Virus record (IMG/VR): IMGVR_UViG_3300042090_001530
Span: 124,001-188,000 of that record
Source: a virus
Length of the DNA: 64,000 nt
Direction: 5' to 3' (one strand)
Below, one piece after another: positions 40,430 through 48,864 of the stretch. The notes under the pieces are model-generated. The model ran no database searches. It worked only from the letters and a program-made list of their open reading frames with translations, and was not told where the DNA came from. The position numbers and the translations under genes are program-made. The first letter of the stretch is position 1; each line of letters starts with the position of its first letter.

Positions 40430-40848
40430 GGCGCCCCCCAGGCGGACTCACGCTCCGGGCCTGCCGCGCAGAACAGTGCGTGCACGGTGTTGTTCATGCC
40501 TTCCTTCTCGCGCATGTCCTTGACCCACCGGTTCATCGGCCGCATGCCGCGTTTGCGTGCGCAGAACAGGATGCCGAGCCACATCTCCTCGTACTGCCCG
40601 GCAGCGCGCAGGTCGGAGAGGCATTCGCGCAGCAGCGGGAGATCGCGGGGTTCGATGGTCTCGGCGTCGGCGCATCCCCAGGCGAACGTATCGCTGCACG
40701 CCATGGAGAACGTGACGCGGCCGTCAGCGACGTGCCACAGGAACGGGCACTCCTGGTAGATGAGATCGGCGTCGCGGGTGATCGCGAGCAGGTCGAGGAT
40801 GAACTGCAGGTGCTCTGCGTCTGTGACGGCGAGCGCGTCGGTCACCAT
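40426..40848 (-). CDS. Hypothetical protein
   Basis: 140 aa; GAAGGAGGA just upstream fixes the ATG. Alpha/beta with CSDTFAWGCADAETIEPRDLPLLRECLSDL, ending FCAAGPERESAWGAP. Unknown; the strong ribosome binding site and 8-base gap suggest a better-expressed gene. Confidence 0.65.
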   Translation of the reverse strand: MVTDALAVTDAEHLQFILDLLAITRDADLIYQECPFLWHVADGRVTFSMACSDTFAWGCADAETIEPRDLPLLRECLSDLRAAGQYEEMWLGILFCARKRGMRPMNRWVKDMREKEGMNNTVHALFCAAGPERESAWGAP

Positions 40849-40856
40849 TCCTCCTT

Positions 40857-41108
40857 CTAGTGCTCGATGGCGCGCGGCCGGAGGAACTCGACTTCGTCTT
40901 CGACAGCGTCGAGCCGGTCCAGGGCCGCGATCAGGTCGGTGATGGTGAGGGTCGCTCCGGCGCGCAGGTGGCAGATGACCCGGTCGCCAACGTGCCACGC
41001 GTTTGTGAAGGCGCGGACGCGTGCGACTGCGGCGTTGGCGTCGGCTTCACGGGCGGCGTGCGCGGCGAGGATCTCCGCATGGGTCTTGCGCGGCGTCTCA
41101 CTGTCCAT
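40857..41108 (-). CDS. Hypothetical protein
   Basis: 83 aa from ATG of MDSETPRKTH. Helical; AFTNAWHVGDRVICHLRAGATLTITDLIAALDRL. No motif. Confidence 0.6.
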   Translation of the reverse strand: MDSETPRKTHAEILAAHAAREADANAAVARVRAFTNAWHVGDRVICHLRAGATLTITDLIAALDRLDAVEDEVEFLRPRAIEH

Positions 41109-41604
41109 CGTCGCCCTCCGGTTCCCAGTCGATGCGGGCGTCGTACTCCCAGCCCATGTCGGTCCAGGTCTTCGACGGCCAGTAGTACCCGAGATAGGCG
41201 CCGGGCTCTTTCGGCCGGTCGTCCACGCCGCCGGTGCCCTCATAGTCGTCGAACGGGCAGTGTTGGCCGTACTTCAACTGGTCGCAGGCCTCGGTGTGCT
41301 CGAGCTGGAACCAGGGGATACCGCTGGCCGTGAGGCCCACGGTCAGCCGGTGCGGCGCCTGCTCGGCGCCTGCGTCGGCGGCCGCAGCGAACCGACCGAC
41401 GGCCTTAACTCCGGTCGCGAGCGTCCCTTGGACGCGGCCGTCGGGTCCGATCGCCAGTTCATGGCGGACGCCGCTATCGACCTCAGTGAACACGAGGTGG
41501 CCTTGGGTGCTGCGGATGCCGCAGAGATCGTCGACAAACGCCTGGTGCTCGCCGGCGGGGACCGGCTCGGCAGCGAGTTCGGTAAGGGTCTCGTCCTCAG
41601 CCAC
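41098..41604 (-). CDS. Hypothetical protein
   Basis: 168 aa from GTG. Beta-rich N-terminal half (LVFTEVDSGVRHELAIGPDGRVQGTL) and an acidic, aromatic C-terminal half with CDQLKYGQHC. Unknown. Confidence 0.6.
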   Translation of the reverse strand: MAEDETLTELAAEPVPAGEHQAFVDDLCGIRSTQGHLVFTEVDSGVRHELAIGPDGRVQGTLATGVKAVGRFAAAADAGAEQAPHRLTVGLTASGIPWFQLEHTEACDQLKYGQHCPFDDYEGTGGVDDRPKEPGAYLGYYWPSKTWTDMGWEYDARIDWEPEGDDGQ

Positions 41605-41920
41605 GCCCGCCCGCTCCCGCCTTCGTCACGATCAGCTTGCTGCGCCCCGGGTCGCCGTCCGCAGTCTCCCGCACCACGGTCTCCACGTGGTAGCCGAGGT
41701 TCGTCAGCGTCCGCCCGTAGTCCGCGAGATGCCGAGCCTCGGCGTCCAGTTGCGCCCGGCTGTACAGGCCCTCGCAGGACACGACCACGTCGTCCCCAGC
41801 CTGTCCAGCGCGATATCCGACCGTCCAGCCGTCGTGGTTGTCATGGTTCCATGCGGCGCGCTGGTGCCCGGCGTCGGCGAGTTGTCTCGAGACCTGCGGG
41901 GCCCAGGTCTTGGCGCGCAT
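41597..41920 (-). CDS. Hypothetical protein
   Basis: 107 aa from ATG 41920. QVSRQLADAGHQRAAWNHDNHDGWTVGYRAGQAGDDVVVSCEG, then ARHLADYGRTLTNLGYHVETV. The pattern suggests a small alpha/beta domain found in other actinophages. Confidence 0.6.
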   Translation of the reverse strand: MRAKTWAPQVSRQLADAGHQRAAWNHDNHDGWTVGYRAGQAGDDVVVSCEGLYSRAQLDAEARHLADYGRTLTNLGYHVETVVRETADGDPGRSKLIVTKAGAGGRG

Positions 41921-42318
41921 CAGACTTCGCCCCGTGCGACTTTCGTCGTTCCTCGCCGCATGGCTTCCTTGTCCTCGCTGGGCTTGCCGGGCTTGAGCCC
42001 GAGCTTGCGCATCTCGATGTCCGCGCCCCATGCAATGGCCTCCGGGTCGGCGACGTCCACGTTGAGTTGCACCGGATTGTCGCAGCGGCCGTGCCCGTCG
42101 CAGCGCCCGGTCCAGATCCGGCCGCCGCCGCTGTGCCAGGTGCCGGTTTCCGTGCCGTCCGCGGCGGTGACGTTGACGACGCCAACGTCGTCGTGGTCGT
42201 CCACGTGCCAGCCTTCATCCTCGAGGTAGCGGGCGATGACGGCGGTGAAGCCGTCTGGGAGTTCATCCCACTCGGCCGGGTCGCCGTGGTCGCTACTGGC
42301 GGGTTCGGTTATGGTCAC
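41920..42318 (-). CDS. Hypothetical protein
   Basis: 132 aa from GTG. FTAVIARYLEDEGWHVDDHDDVGVVNVTAADGTETGTWHSGGGRIWTGRCDGHGRCDNPVQLNV. Acidic and beta-rich; the C-terminus is basic. Unknown. Confidence 0.6.
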   Translation of the reverse strand: MTITEPASSDHGDPAEWDELPDGFTAVIARYLEDEGWHVDDHDDVGVVNVTAADGTETGTWHSGGGRIWTGRCDGHGRCDNPVQLNVDVADPEAIAWGADIEMRKLGLKPGKPSEDKEAMRRGTTKVARGEV

Positions 42319-42434
42319 AGGTGCCCTCCTCGGGGCCGATTGGTTGCGTGATGCCACTCGCCGTCCGCGCGGCCCGGCTGATTCGCCAGCCGGGCCGCGC
42401 GCATCTCCGCCATCATGCCGTCGGGGTCGGACAC
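42315..42434 (-). CDS. Small basic peptide gene
   Basis: 39 aa from GTG: starts MSDPDGMMAEMRAARLANQ. It overlaps the downstream gene by four bases and ends one base short of the upstream stop. Accepted because the spacing follows the operon's pattern. Confidence 0.45.
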   Translation of the reverse strand: MSDPDGMMAEMRAARLANQPGRADGEWHHATNRPRGGHL

Positions 42435-42435
42435 T

Positions 42436-42729
42436 TCAGCGGTCGGCCGCCTCGGCGGCAGCCTGTTCGCAGCTGGCGAGCGCACGGAGCAGCGCGCCGT
42501 AGGCGTATTCGACGTGGACGCCACTGGCCTGTGCGATCTTCTGCGCGGCCTTGAAGAGCACGTCCGACGCCTCGTCGGTGAGGGTAACGCTCGGCGCCGC
42601 AGTGTACGTGATCTCGACGTGCCTGGACGGCGGGTGAAGCCAGTTCGCGCCGGGCGGGGCGGGATTGGCCGCGCACCAGGCGTCGATCGCGTCACTGGCC
42701 GCGCGGGCAGCGTTGTCCTGACTCGTCAC
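42436..42729 (-). CDS. Hypothetical helical protein
   Basis: 97 aa from GTG. ASDVLFKAAQKIAQASGVHVEYAYGALLRALASCEQAAAEAADR is a long helix. Unknown. Confidence 0.6.
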   Translation of the reverse strand: MTSQDNAARAASDAIDAWCAANPAPPGANWLHPPSRHVEITYTAAPSVTLTDEASDVLFKAAQKIAQASGVHVEYAYGALLRALASCEQAAAEAADR

Positions 42730-43077
42730 GCGCCATCACCGCTCGCGCCGGGCGCCTGGTCGAGGGCCACGATGTCGGGATGGGTCGCCATCTCATCCCA
42801 GGTGGCGTAGAGGCCGAACGCACGGGGTGCGTCCTTCGGTCAGCTCGGCGTGCACGTACCGGCCTTCGTCGCGCCCGGTCTGGAGCAGCCCGCGCTTCAT
42901 GAGCGAGATTACGGTGGTCGAGCAGCCGCGCAAACGCCCGCCACCACCTTGCTGCGGCCCGTACCAGTCGTTGCTCGCGAACGTCCGCCAGACTTCGCCT
43001 TTGGCAGCGGCGCGCAGGATCGTCCACTGGGCGCCGGTCATGGCCCGGCGCCGGACGGCTTGGTCAATGTCGGTCAA
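42726..43077 (-). pseudogene. Frameshifted small gene
   Basis: From ATG 43077 the frame runs MTDIDQAVRRRAMTGAQWTILRAAAKGEVWRTF to GRYVHAELTEGRT and then turns into a Pro/Arg-rich tail ending at 42793. The +1 frame from about 42820 continues as AFGLYATWDEMATHPDIVALDQAPGASGDGA and ends at 42726, overlapping the downstream GTG by the usual four bases. One indel near ACGCACCCCGTGCG therefore separates two halves of a 115-aa gene. The first half resembles small winged-helix proteins. Confidence 0.6.
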
Positions 43078-43673
43078 AGCTGGCCCTCCAGTCCGCGCGC
43101 GACCGCTTCCATCATCTCGTCAACCATCTCCCATGGCAGTACGTCTTCGCGTTCGCCGTCGTCGGACTTGGCCCAGGCGTACAACCGCATCGCCCCGGTC
43201 GGGGTGATCTCCAGTGTGGCGTCGCGGTCGATCCGGTCCCATTCGAGCTGCACGCCGCCGCCCGGTGTCGGGTATGCGGCCGGGTCGGGTCCGGGGATCT
43301 GTCGGTGAGTCAGGGCAGTGAGCACACGTCGGGCGTGGTTGACGACCTGCTCGGCCACGCGACTGCCATCCCCGTCGAGCCAGCCGTCCTCGAGTTGAGC
43401 GATCTCGTCGAGGCGCTGCTGCCACGGGGAGAGTTGGACGAGCACGCGCAGGCATTCCGGGCACGAGACGGGCTTCGCGGCGCGGTGCGGGTAGCCGTCG
43501 CGGCGGATCGCGTCGTCGCCGACCCAGCGTCCGCACGCTGTCGCCCGGCTGACCTGCCAGCCGAGGGAGCGTGCCGCGTGCACGATCCGTCGGTCGCCGG
43601 GCCAGCAGCACGACAGGCGCAGTCCGTAGTCTCTGGCGCGGTCGGCTAGCGGGGGAGGCTCGGTCGTTCTCAT
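43074..43673 (-). CDS. Hypothetical protein with CPECL
   Basis: 199 aa from ATG of MRTTEPPPLADRA. CPECLRVLVQL at about residue 71 and a preceding C may bind zinc. The C-terminal half (LEWDRIDRDATLEITPTGAMRLYAWAKSDDG) is beta-rich. Unknown function. Confidence 0.6.
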   Translation of the reverse strand: MRTTEPPPLADRARDYGLRLSCCWPGDRRIVHAARSLGWQVSRATACGRWVGDDAIRRDGYPHRAAKPVSCPECLRVLVQLSPWQQRLDEIAQLEDGWLDGDGSRVAEQVVNHARRVLTALTHRQIPGPDPAAYPTPGGGVQLEWDRIDRDATLEITPTGAMRLYAWAKSDDGEREDVLPWEMVDEMMEAVARGLEGQL

Positions 43674-44179
43674 GCGTCGCCCGCCCTCCATACGGTGCAA
43701 ACCTTGGTCGTGAGCGTGCCGCTGCCGTCGGGATTGGCAAGGTGCCCGTTGGGCAGTCGGACGCCGATCTGGACCAGTTTCCCGCCGCAGTCGACGCACT
43801 TCCAGATGTCCTTGTTGCCGGTAGATCTGGTGCAGACGATCTCGCGGTGCGTGTCGAACGGCTCCAGGTCGACGAGTGTGTCCGCCGTGGCTGCGCCCGT
43901 AGGAACCTGGTCGCCGGCCGTTGCCGGATCGCCGGTGCACCAAGGGCCGACCGCGCGCCAGACCGCGTCGATCTCGGAGCCGTCGTCGACCATGACCCCG
44001 GCGAGCATCATGCCGCGATTGCTGGCGGTGTCTTCTTCGGCCTTGGCTTCGGCCGATTCGCGACTCGAGTGCGTCCACCGTGAAAGCACGGTGCCGTCTT
44101 CGCCGCCGCGGACGCGGGTCGTCCACTCGATGTGGCTCTCGTCGGCGCCGAGCCAAGCGCCTTCTTCGATCTCGGGCAT
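43670..44179 (-). CDS. Hypothetical protein with CVDCG
   Basis: 169 aa from ATG of MPEIEEGAWLGADESHIEW. WKCVDCGGKLVQIGVRLPNGHLANPDGSGTLTTKVCTVW looks like a zinc-stabilised beta domain at the end. Unknown. Confidence 0.6.
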   Translation of the reverse strand: MPEIEEGAWLGADESHIEWTTRVRGGEDGTVLSRWTHSSRESAEAKAEEDTASNRGMMLAGVMVDDGSEIDAVWRAVGPWCTGDPATAGDQVPTGAATADTLVDLEPFDTHREIVCTRSTGNKDIWKCVDCGGKLVQIGVRLPNGHLANPDGSGTLTTKVCTVWRAGDA

Positions 44180-44589
44180 CAGAACTTCCACCAGCCTTCA
44201 TGCGAGTCGGGGCAAGCCGGATAGTTTTCCACCATGGGCCGCAGCAGCTCGAGGTGCTGCGTGATCTCGTCGGGATCCTGCGATCCCCAGTATCGTGCGC
44301 CGTCCCACCGTCCCTCGCAGTTGCCGCCGTACCGCCCATCATCGTGTTGGGCGAGGAACTTGGCAGCGGTCGTGGGTTCGGCGTCCTGGTAGTCCCACAG
44401 GTGCCCGATACACGCGACCGTGACGAGCGGGCCGCAGCTGGCACTGCGGCGTCGCCGGAACCAGACTGCGTTGATCCGGCCCCAGTAGTAGAACGTGCCG
44501 TCGCCGCGAGTGTTGGTCTTGGTGCGCAGACTGGTCATGTCGACTGCGTAGGGGTGGTGCGATAGCACGAACTTGTCCTCGCGCTTCAC
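44179..44589 (-). CDS. Hypothetical protein
   Basis: 136 aa from GTG. Aromatic-rich: TFYYWGRINAVWF, GGNCEGRWDGARYWG, ending DSHEGWWKF. No motif. Confidence 0.6.
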   Translation of the reverse strand: MKREDKFVLSHHPYAVDMTSLRTKTNTRGDGTFYYWGRINAVWFRRRRSASCGPLVTVACIGHLWDYQDAEPTTAAKFLAQHDDGRYGGNCEGRWDGARYWGSQDPDEITQHLELLRPMVENYPACPDSHEGWWKF

Positions 44590-45128
44590 TGCGCACCACC
44601 GGGCGTGCAGATCACGCAGCGATGCCCGTCGTTGCCCTCGTGGCATCGGTCGATGCATCCTCGGCAGCATGCGCTGCCCGCGTGCCGACTGTGCTCGTCG
44701 CGCGGTTCGCCGGGGCTAGTGAACAGGCTGCCGCAGCGGGCGCACGCGTAACCGGGGAGACCGGGTGCCAGGGGCATCGGGTACGGGTATCTATGCCCGT
44801 CGTGTCCGGCCGGAAGCGAGCAGGGCTTGCAACCGAGTTCGATGCCGAGCGCGTCGGGTTCGGCGCTGCATGCGGGCTGTTCGCCGTCCCACGTGTAGCT
44901 GACGCGCACCGCCTTGATCTGCTCGATCGCGGCCCTGATCAACTCGTCGTCGACCTGGTCCGGGTCGAGGGTGCCGCAAGCCTCGATCTGCACAGCGTCT
45001 TCCACGTGCCGTTTGTCGAGGGTGCGCAGCAGGACGCGGTGCTCGTTGGTGAGGTATCGGCGTGCCGCGTCGCGGGCGACCTTGGCACGTTCGACCTCAC
45101 TGATGCCGACTACCTCACCAGTCGTCAT
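44586..45128 (-). CDS. Cys-rich protein with IELG motif
   Basis: 180 aa from ATG of MTTGEVVGISEVERAKVAR. Helical N-terminus, ALGIELGCKPCSLPAGHDGHRYPY in the middle, then CARCGSLFTSPGEPRDEHSRHAGSACCRGCIDRCHEGNDGHRCVIC, probably two zinc sites. Unknown. Confidence 0.65.
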   Translation of the reverse strand: MTTGEVVGISEVERAKVARDAARRYLTNEHRVLLRTLDKRHVEDAVQIEACGTLDPDQVDDELIRAAIEQIKAVRVSYTWDGEQPACSAEPDALGIELGCKPCSLPAGHDGHRYPYPMPLAPGLPGYACARCGSLFTSPGEPRDEHSRHAGSACCRGCIDRCHEGNDGHRCVICTPGGAQ

Positions 45129-45393
45129 CGTCTTCTGTCCTCTCCTCCGGATGCTCGGTCTCCCATAGCGCCGTGGCTGCGAGCTGGTCAAGTCGGTCGG
45201 CTTCGTCAGCGGTGAAGGTGTTTTGTTCACGGGCGTAGGCGACGTATTCCATGGCGCGCCGGATCTTCGGGGCGTTAGAGCCCTTCCCGGCGAGGATCAT
45301 CAGTTTGTACTGCTCGTACAGTCGGGCAGGGCTCAGTGTGACGGTGGTGGATCTATCGCCAGCCGCCACGGTCACGGGAATCCGGTCAGGCAT
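45115..45393 (-). CDS. Small conserved protein (paralogue of 60681-60959)
   Basis: 92 aa. VAAGDRSTTVTLSPARLYEQYKLMILAGKGSNAPKIRRAMEYVAYAREQNTFTADEADRLDQLAATALWETEHPEE, then DDDDW. It is clearly paralogous to 60681-60959 along its full length. No enzymatic motif. Confidence 0.7.
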   Translation of the reverse strand: MPDRIPVTVAAGDRSTTVTLSPARLYEQYKLMILAGKGSNAPKIRRAMEYVAYAREQNTFTADEADRLDQLAATALWETEHPEERTEDDDDW

Positions 45394-45967
45394 CGTCATC
45401 CTTTGCTTCGTGGCCCTTCGGTTCAGCGCCGAGCCACTCGGGCAGCGCGTCAACCTTGACTACGCTGAGAACGATCTCGTCTGCGAGTTCGACGAGGGAA
45501 ATGGCGGGGTTGCTCCAGGGGATGCGGATCGCGCTGGGTGCGCGCCGGTAGGCGTAGGCAATGTCGCGCGCCTGGTCGCGCTGCGCCTCGGCGACGTCGG
45601 CCCGGATGGACTCGGCAGTGGCCTCCCCGCCCGCGTCCACGATCGCCTGCCGCAGCCGGCCGAGTTCGGCTTCGGCCGCATCGGCGCGCGCTCGCTGCTT
45701 GTCCAGCGCCTCGCATGCCCGGTCGTACGCGTCCTGGGTCGGTCGGTGGTGCCGGTAGTCGACGACGAGGATCTCCAGGTCGGCGCTGCTGATCGGGTAG
45801 CCCTCGTAGCTGACGTCTCGGATGCTTCCCCAGCCGGGCCGGTTGATGGCGTCGAATCGGAGCCACGCTTCGGCGCGGGTCGCGGCGGCTTCGAGTGCCT
45901 CCGGGTCGATCGGGTGGATGGGTTCGGTGATGCCGTTGCCGTAAGGCTTGGCGTGGCCGGTGGTCAT
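45386..45967 (-). CDS. Hypothetical protein with coiled coil
   Basis: 193 aa. SIRDVSYEGYPISSADLEILVVDYRHHRPTQDAYDRACEALDKQRARADAAEAELGRLRQ combines a small front domain with a coiled coil. Unknown. Confidence 0.6.
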   Translation of the reverse strand: MTTGHAKPYGNGITEPIHPIDPEALEAAATRAEAWLRFDAINRPGWGSIRDVSYEGYPISSADLEILVVDYRHHRPTQDAYDRACEALDKQRARADAAEAELGRLRQAIVDAGGEATAESIRADVAEAQRDQARDIAYAYRRAPSAIRIPWSNPAISLVELADEIVLSVVKVDALPEWLGAEPKGHEAKDDDA

Positions 45968-46554
45968 GACTGGTCTCCGTCGTGGTTGATGTCGACTGTG
46001 GCGATGCCCATCGCCCGGTTGGCTTCGTCTTCGGTGCGCCAGTCGGTGTAGTCGTAGCAGACGACCTCGTACACGCCGGCCGCCCCGTTCTTCGCCTGGA
46101 GGACCGCGACCCGCTTGCGTGCGTCGGTCTCGGACATCGGGATTCCGATATGGCCGCCGGGCCCGTTGGCGGCGGTGTGGCGGTAGGACCACATGCGGTC
46201 GCGGCCGACGAGTTCAGCGCGGAGTCGGGCGACCTCTTCGCGCAGATCGAGGTTGGCCGCGAAGAGTTCACTGGTGGACTCGTCCTTGTTGGCAACCAGT
46301 TCGGCCAGCCGGTCGATCTCGGCGAGCAGTGCCCCGATGTCGGCGTGGGCGTGCTCAAGGAGCGCGGCTTCGGTCGGCTCCGGCCAGTACTCGGCGTACG
46401 GCGTGGAGTGCTTCGGAGCTTTGAGGATCTGCAGTGCTCCGGCGTGCAGGCTCCACGAGTCCTCGGAGTCGTACGCGTACCACGGGCCGGTGATCGCCAT
46501 GCGGTGTCGGGTACGGATCTCGCCGAGAGCGTCGGGGTCGATCGAGTCTGCCAT
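45964..46554 (-). CDS. Coiled-coil protein, DUF6221-like front
   Basis: 196 aa. Front RTRHRMAITGPWYAYDSEDSWSLHAG, middle HADIGALLAEIDRLAELVANKDESTSELFAANLDLREEVARLRAEL (coiled coil), and an alpha/beta end (GVYEVVCYDYTDWRTEDEANRAMG). The TGPWY plus HIGALLAEIDRL layout is common in actinophage proteins of unknown function. Confidence 0.65.
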   Translation of the reverse strand: MADSIDPDALGEIRTRHRMAITGPWYAYDSEDSWSLHAGALQILKAPKHSTPYAEYWPEPTEAALLEHAHADIGALLAEIDRLAELVANKDESTSELFAANLDLREEVARLRAELVGRDRMWSYRHTAANGPGGHIGIPMSETDARKRVAVLQAKNGAAGVYEVVCYDYTDWRTEDEANRAMGIATVDINHDGDQS

Positions 46555-46949
46555 CAAACGGCCTCTCGGGTCAGGCTGCCCATCTGGACGACAGCGAGGT
46601 CCAGCGACGCCTTAAGCCGCTCCACCTCGGCGACCAGCCAGGCCATGTCGTCGCGGGCGTGCAGGATGAACTGGGCGATGGCCGCCGCGTTCGGGTGGAC
46701 GTCGTGCGTGGCGTCGATGGCTGTGACGATCGTGCCGTCCTCGTCCCCGCCGCCGTCCTGGTCGGGCGCCCACTCGTCGTGGACTTCGGCGACGACGAAT
46801 TCGCCGTCTTCGGTGGCGGTCCAGATCTCGAAGCCTTCCGTCTGCTCCCACGCGTCGGGCCCGGAGGCGACGACGCGCGGTTCGAGGCGCCAGGGGTGGT
46901 TTCCCGCAGGGGTGCGTGCCGTGATCTCGGTGAGGCGGTCGGTGGTCAT
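46554..46949 (-). CDS. Hypothetical protein, same layout as its neighbour
   Basis: 131 aa. TPAGNHPWRLEPRVVASG..WTATEDGEFVVAEVHDE and NAAAIAQFILHARDDMAWLVAEVERLK parallel the neighbour at 45964-46554; both follow the pattern GPW, beta strands, then HARxDxxxLLAEVxRL. Unknown function. Confidence 0.65.
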   Translation of the reverse strand: MTTDRLTEITARTPAGNHPWRLEPRVVASGPDAWEQTEGFEIWTATEDGEFVVAEVHDEWAPDQDGGGDEDGTIVTAIDATHDVHPNAAAIAQFILHARDDMAWLVAEVERLKASLDLAVVQMGSLTREAV

Positions 46950-47221
46950 GGGCCATCTCCGTCGTAGTTGGTGCGCTGCGTGTCGTGGTGCTCGTGCGCC
47001 CGGAGGATCTTCCGCAGTGGCGCGGTGAACGGCCAGAACACGGCGATGAAAACCAGGATGGCGGCGGTCGCGAGTTCGGCAATGGGGTCTCGCCGCCAGT
47101 TGGGCGGCCCGAGTTTCGCGCGGACCCAGGTTGCCCACCGCTCGTACTCTAGGGCGATGATCACGCCGTTAGCGACACAGACGGCGTACCCGACCCAGTC
47201 CAGGCCGGCGAATGGGGGCAT
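46946..47221 (-). CDS. Small membrane protein
   Basis: 91 aa. Hydrophobic segments GLDWVGYAVCVANGVIIALEY and IAELATAAILVFIAVFWPFTAPL, with basic flanks. Two-pass membrane protein. Unknown function. Confidence 0.65.
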   Translation of the reverse strand: MPPFAGLDWVGYAVCVANGVIIALEYERWATWVRAKLGPPNWRRDPIAELATAAILVFIAVFWPFTAPLRKILRAHEHHDTQRTNYDGDGP

Positions 47222-47222
47222 G

Positions 47223-48011
47223 TCAGCCTGCCGCCGAAGCGCCGACTAGGCCGGGCATGGGCGGGATCTGCTCGGCTAGGAACCCGGTCGGCTCGGCCGC
47301 GAACCGCGGTGCGGGCTCGACCTCCCACCAGGATCGCAGCGCGGTCGTCGTGCACTCCTGGTTGGTGCGCCGGTCCGTGTAGGTGACTTCGCGTTCGCCG
47401 CTGGCCTTGACCGCGACTTGCCCGCGCCTGCACTCGGCGGGGTAGTCGTTCCAGTTGACGCCGTGTTCGGTGAACAGCATCTCTTGCATCTGGTCGCCGC
47501 TGACGCCTTGCAGCCGCTTGTGGCTGATGTGCGCCTGTGCGGCCATGGAGATCGAGTTCCGGACCGCATCTCTCTGGCGCCAAAGGTAGTAGTTCGCGAC
47601 CTCGATGGTGTTCGGCAGTACGAACACGCGCGCGTCGAACAGCGGACGCCCCGGCCGGATCGAGCACAGCGTGGCGGTGGCGACAGCCGCTGAGATCGAC
47701 ACGATCTTCTGGACTTCGCCCGCGAACCACGGCTCGGTGTGCGTGCCTTCCCAGTCCTGCAGAAGGACGGAGATCTCATCCGACTGCTGGTAGGCGAACA
47801 CAGCGCCCTGCATCTCGGTGCACAGCGCCTTCATGACTTCGGCCATGTCGGCGATAAACTGCATGTCGAACGGCTTGTCGGCGCCGCGTAGGTGGCTGTG
47901 GAAAGCCCGGCCGTCAACGCGGCAGACGGCCGCCATGCGCCGCGGAAGCACGCTCTTCCATGGCGCCTCGTACGCCTTCATGCGGTCGCCGAGGGCCGTC
48001 GAGTCAGTCAT
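47223..48011 (-). CDS. Thg1-like 3'-5' polymerase (tRNA-His guanylyltransferase family)
   Basis: 262 aa. The family core is easy to follow: DRMKAYEAPWKSVLPRRMAAVCRVDGRAFHSHLRG (metal ligand D33), then VFAYQQSDEISVLLQD (D78, E79) and WFAGEVQKIVSISAAVATA, LFDARVFVLP, EVANYYLWRQRDAVRNSIS, and VNWNDYPAECRRGQ. Thg1-like proteins add nucleotides to RNA 5' ends in the reverse direction, as in tRNA-His maturation or tRNA 5'-end repair. The metal ligands are present, so it is probably active. With the HAD phosphatase and nucleotidyltransferase in the same minus-strand run and the tRNA-like RNAs at 25 kb, it points to an RNA end-repair theme. Confidence 0.88.
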   Translation of the reverse strand: MTDSTALGDRMKAYEAPWKSVLPRRMAAVCRVDGRAFHSHLRGADKPFDMQFIADMAEVMKALCTEMQGAVFAYQQSDEISVLLQDWEGTHTEPWFAGEVQKIVSISAAVATATLCSIRPGRPLFDARVFVLPNTIEVANYYLWRQRDAVRNSISMAAQAHISHKRLQGVSGDQMQEMLFTEHGVNWNDYPAECRRGQVAVKASGEREVTYTDRRTNQECTTTALRSWWEVEPAPRFAAEPTGFLAEQIPPMPGLVGASAAG

Positions 48012-48295
48012 GACGCCGCCTTCTTTAGGGTCACCCAGGGTGCAAGCTGCCCGTCGATGATGACGCAGTCGCAGTCCGTGCAGCGTTCCTCGTTGGAGCG
48101 CACGGGGACTGAGGAGAACCGCTGATGGTCTCTCTTGAGGTGCCCGCAGTAACTGCACCGCCACAGTCGACCGATCATGCCGAGCTTCCGGATGGGCGGC
48201 GCATCTTCGGGCTCGGGGCCGGACTCGGCGATGGCCAGCTCCGGCGCCGCGTCTTCGGGTGGCGCGTCCTGTGGTTCGGGACTGACCCAGGGCAT
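48008..48295 (-). CDS. Zinc-ribbon protein with acidic N-terminus
   Basis: 95 aa. Residues 1-35 are Pro/Glu/Asp-rich; then WRCSYCGHLKRDHQRF and CTDCDCVIIDG form a zinc ribbon. Overlaps the Thg1-like gene start. Confidence 0.65.
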   Translation of the reverse strand: MPWVSPEPQDAPPEDAAPELAIAESGPEPEDAPPIRKLGMIGRLWRCSYCGHLKRDHQRFSSVPVRSNEERCTDCDCVIIDGQLAPWVTLKKAAS

Positions 48296-48297
48296 TG

Positions 48298-48576
48298 TCA
48301 GCCCTCCTTCTGCATGTTGCCGTCGTCGATGAGTTTGATGATCTGCTCGAACACCTCGCCCATACCCGGCCCGGCACCAGCCTGCCGCCAGTATTCGGCG
48401 ATGGCGCGGATCTCGTTGAGCCGCGTGGTGAGCCGTTCGATCTCCCGGCCCATCGCAGCGCGCGCGTTGTCGAGTCCACGGACTGCGTCGGCGAGGGGAA
48501 TCACGCCGCAGTTGTCGAGGTGCTCGCAGGCGTCCTGGACGCCGCTCCAGTCGACGGTGGTTTCAGTGTCGGCCAT
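48298..48576 (-). CDS. Helical protein
   Basis: 92 aa from ATG of MADTETTVDWSGV; the longer in-frame start at 48645 adds a Ser-rich stretch and is less likely. Helical with a coiled coil (REIERLTTRLNEIRAIAEYW). Unknown. Confidence 0.6.
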   Translation of the reverse strand: MADTETTVDWSGVQDACEHLDNCGVIPLADAVRGLDNARAAMGREIERLTTRLNEIRAIAEYWRQAGAGPGMGEVFEQIIKLIDDGNMQKEG

Positions 48577-48658
48577 GTTCCATTCTCTCGCGGAGTAGGG
48601 GTCTGACGTGCCATTTTCGGCGGATTGGGGACGGCTGAGGCTCATCTAGCCGGCCTGG

Positions 48659-48811
48659 TCAGCGCCAGATTTCGACGCTGCTGTACTCGCGGCCGAGCGA
48701 GTCCGCGACCCGGTGCGCGACCTTTCGGGCGTCGGCGTCACTGTCGGCGGTGATCCGGCGGCGGGTGGTCTCACCGTTCGGGTGGGCGATGGATGCGGTG
48801 TAGAAGTACAC
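48659..48811 (-). CDS. Small hypothetical protein
   Basis: 50 aa from GTG: starts MYFYTASIAHPNGETTRRR, with TADSDADARKVAHRVADSLG. A small alpha/beta domain. Unknown. Confidence 0.55.
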   Translation of the reverse strand: MYFYTASIAHPNGETTRRRITADSDADARKVAHRVADSLGREYSSVEIWR

Positions 48812-48864
48812 GGTCGGCTCCTCAGGTCGAATCGGGTAGATCCGGGATGTCGCGTCTGGCGGGG

